Assembly: GCF_014023275.1 (NCBI RefSeq)
Contig: NZ_CP054696.1
Location: forward strand, 1-53,840
From: Nostoc edaphicum CCNP1411
GTDB taxonomy: Bacteria; Cyanobacteriota; Cyanobacteriia; Cyanobacteriales; Nostocaceae
Reading direction: 5' to 3'
Length of the DNA stretch: 53,840 bases
A program made the position numbers and the translations under genes. The notes beneath the pieces are model-generated. The model saw nothing but the letters and a program-made list of their open reading frames with translations. It did not search any database and was not told the origin of the DNA. The number at the start of each line of letters is the position of its first letter. Position 1 is the stretch's first letter. Positions 52,401 to 53,840 of the stretch are shown piece after piece.

Positions 52401-52952
52401 ATGAAGGTTAGCGGCAACGGACAAGGCAAAATATTAACCCAAGAGGAATTGAGGCGATTGTTCACCGAGGGATTTCTCAGCCCACGCGATCGCGCTCTGT
52501 TTGGCATCTGCCTGTTTACTGGTTGTCGCGTATCAGAAGCGTTGGCCCTCAAAAAGACTGATATCAAATCAGGAACCATCACTTTCCGAAAATGTACCAC
52601 GAAAGGCAAGTACAAAACACGGATTGTAGACATTCCACCAGCACTATCCGCAATACTGGCTGACTACCAACCGAAAATCGGGGTAATGTTCCCAGGTATG
52701 CGCGGCGTAACTGAACGCCTGACCCGATTCATGGCAGACAAAATTCTAAGAGATGCCTGCAAGCGGATTGGTGTAGAGGGAGTCAGCACCCATTCGTTTA
52801 GGCGAACTGCCCTCACGCAGATGTCCAGCGCGGGAATACCTTTGAGAACTATTCAGGAAATATCTGGTCACAGTGACCTGGGAACGTTACAGCGTTATCT
52901 GGAGGTAACACCAGAGCAGAAGCGAAAGGCTGTTTCGGTGATTGGGTTTTAG
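52401..52952 (+). CDS. Minimal tyrosine recombinase, copy 2
   Basis: 183 aa with the same catalytic set (R in TGCRVSEAL, K in TTKGKYKTR, HSFRRT, SGHSDL, LQRYLEV). It starts 7 bp from the palindrome arm and has no conventional long leader. Homologue of the minus-strand copy 1 and of the remnant at 1077-1213. Expected to act on the dyads at 52.37 and 27.77 kb; this target assignment is inference. Confidence 0.9.
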   Translation: MKVSGNGQGKILTQEELRRLFTEGFLSPRDRALFGICLFTGCRVSEALALKKTDIKSGTITFRKCTTKGKYKTRIVDIPPALSAILADYQPKIGVMFPGMRGVTERLTRFMADKILRDACKRIGVEGVSTHSFRRTALTQMSSAGIPLRTIQEISGHSDLGTLQRYLEVTPEQKRKAVSVIGF

Positions 52953-53003
52953 TGTTGGTTCAGTAAGATAATCTAATCAAAGCTGCTGCTGGTTTAATTA
53001 GCT

Positions 53004-53714
53004 ATGCTCAGAAAAATTGATAAGAATATTTGGATCGCCGAGCAACCGTTAAGGTATTTTGGATTGAGTGTTGGTACAAGAATGACGGTAATTCGTTTCA
53101 ATAATGGTGAATTAGCTGTTATCTCTCCGATCCAAGTTGACAACAAAACTACTGAGCAACTCAATCAGCTTGGAAATGTTAAGTATATTATTGCCCCAAA
53201 TCTTTTTCACTATCTGTTCTTATCTAACTTTAAGGCTCTCTATCCTCAAGCAGAAGTCTATGCTGTATCAGAATTGAACGTCAAAAGACCTGAGATATCT
53301 ATTGATCAAGCATTAGAGGATAATGACGAAAATCTTTTAGGTGAACTTGAATTTTTCTTATTTGAAGGATTTAAAACCTTTCTTCCAAGTGGAGCATTAC
53401 CTCTAAATGAGTACGTTTTTTTTCATGCTGAAAGTCAAACTTTGATTTTGACAGACACAGCTTTTTACTTTGATGAAAGTTTCCCAATGTCAACAAAATT
53501 AGTATCCAAAATAATGGGAGGGTACAAGAAACTTAGACCATCATTGTTAGAACAGTTAGCTACTCAAGAAAAGGTATTGGTTAAAAAATCAGTTCAAAAG
53601 GTACTGCAATGGGACTTTAAAAGAGTTATTGTGGCTCATGGCAGCATTGTAGAGCATGATGCGAAGAAGCAGTTCAAGGAAGGGTACGAGTGGTTTTTAG
53701 GGGAATCTCTTTAA
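53004..53714 (+). CDS. DUF4336 family protein (metallo-hydrolase-like)
   Basis: 236 aa. It begins MLRKIDKNIWIAEQPLRYFGL and contains RMTVIRFNNGELAVISPIQ, KYIIAPNLFHYLFLS, FHAESQTLILTDTAFYF and VIVAHGSIVE. These fit DUF4336, a cyanobacteria-rich family with a metallo-beta-lactamase-like core but an incomplete metal-binding set (NLFHYLF in place of HxHxDH). Chromosomal-type cargo, 51 bp after the integrase. The last 123 bp of the window have no gene. Confidence 0.75.
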   Translation: MLRKIDKNIWIAEQPLRYFGLSVGTRMTVIRFNNGELAVISPIQVDNKTTEQLNQLGNVKYIIAPNLFHYLFLSNFKALYPQAEVYAVSELNVKRPEISIDQALEDNDENLLGELEFFLFEGFKTFLPSGALPLNEYVFFHAESQTLILTDTAFYFDESFPMSTKLVSKIMGGYKKLRPSLLEQLATQEKVLVKKSVQKVLQWDFKRVIVAHGSIVEHDAKKQFKEGYEWFLGESL

Positions 53715-53840
53715 GATCACGCACCGCCGAAAAAGTTTTTTCAGCTAAAACAGAGCAAGAAAGGTGAGCAACATTGGCTACTGGAAATGGTGGGATTGAG
53801 CCAATTATTAATTCAATGTAGCTAGTGTTTCTTACTTCTT

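Overview
The window looks like a plasmid from a filamentous, Nostoc-type cyanobacterium. The DNA is AT-rich with scattered GCGATCGC (HIP1) octamers. The backbone genes (CyRepA1-type replication proteins, a ParF/ParG-like pair, MobC plus a MobA/VirD2-type relaxase with a C-terminal TOPRIM-like domain) are those of cyanobacterial plasmids. There are no rRNA, tRNA or core metabolic genes.

The main result is the layout. The window holds two related plasmid halves in opposite orientation. Reading inwards from both ends, the left half has parA/parG (2.5-3.4 kb), relaxase and mobC (8.4-11.5 kb), a replication protein (14.3-17.3 kb) and a membrane/ATPase operon (19.8-23.9 kb). The right half has the same order on the opposite strand (49.5, 42-44, 37.4-40.6 and 35.0-30.9 kb). 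The two symmetry points are an imperfect palindrome of about 590 bp at 27.77 kb and a pair of divergent 183-aa tyrosine recombinase genes around 52.37 kb. Both points carry the same dyad, ATTACACGT-N10-ACGTGTAAT. This is what results if two sister circular plasmids, each with one near-palindromic recombination site between its integrase gene and a PIN-toxin gene tail, fused in inverted orientation. If the window is the whole circle (inference), the halves are about 29.2 and 24.6 kb.

Region by region: 0-2.4 kb holds a small two-gene unit, a degraded third integrase, a MGEAKRRK protein and an orphan Phd-like antitoxin. 2.5-3.9 kb is the left parFG locus with 24-bp palindromes. 4-8.1 kb is cargo: an S1-domain gene split by an intact IS630-type element, and a beta-propeller protein. 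8.2-12.1 kb is the left mobilisation block with hairpins, a putative oriT and an iteron array. 12.1-14 kb holds accessory genes. 14.3-17.3 kb is the left CyRepA1. 17.8-23.9 kb is a divergent RHH gene, a frameshifted actin-like gene and the conserved membrane/ATPase operon. 24.5-27.6 kb holds a TPR protein, a DNA-binding coiled-coil protein beside dyad repeats, and a UPF0175/DUF3368 toxin-antitoxin pair. 28-30.7 kb is right-half cargo. 30.9-36.9 kb is the second copy of the operon with other small genes at its promoter end. 37.4-40.6 kb is a very different CyRepA1. 41-46 kb is the right mobilisation block, with a 1.2-kb stretch packed with paired hairpins. 46-48 kb is cargo. 48.3-49.5 kb is the right parFG locus. 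49.9-51.7 kb is a coiled-coil/PIN pair. 51.8-53 kb is the twin integrases, followed by a DUF4336 protein.

Divergence is mosaic. ParA differs at 3 of 202 residues and the relaxase N-termini are nearly the same. The replication proteins, the ATPase cores of the translocases and the relaxase C-termini have been replaced. One reading is that the two halves kept shared segregation and transfer-linked functions while acquiring different replication control. All functional calls come from motif reading only; no database search was run.
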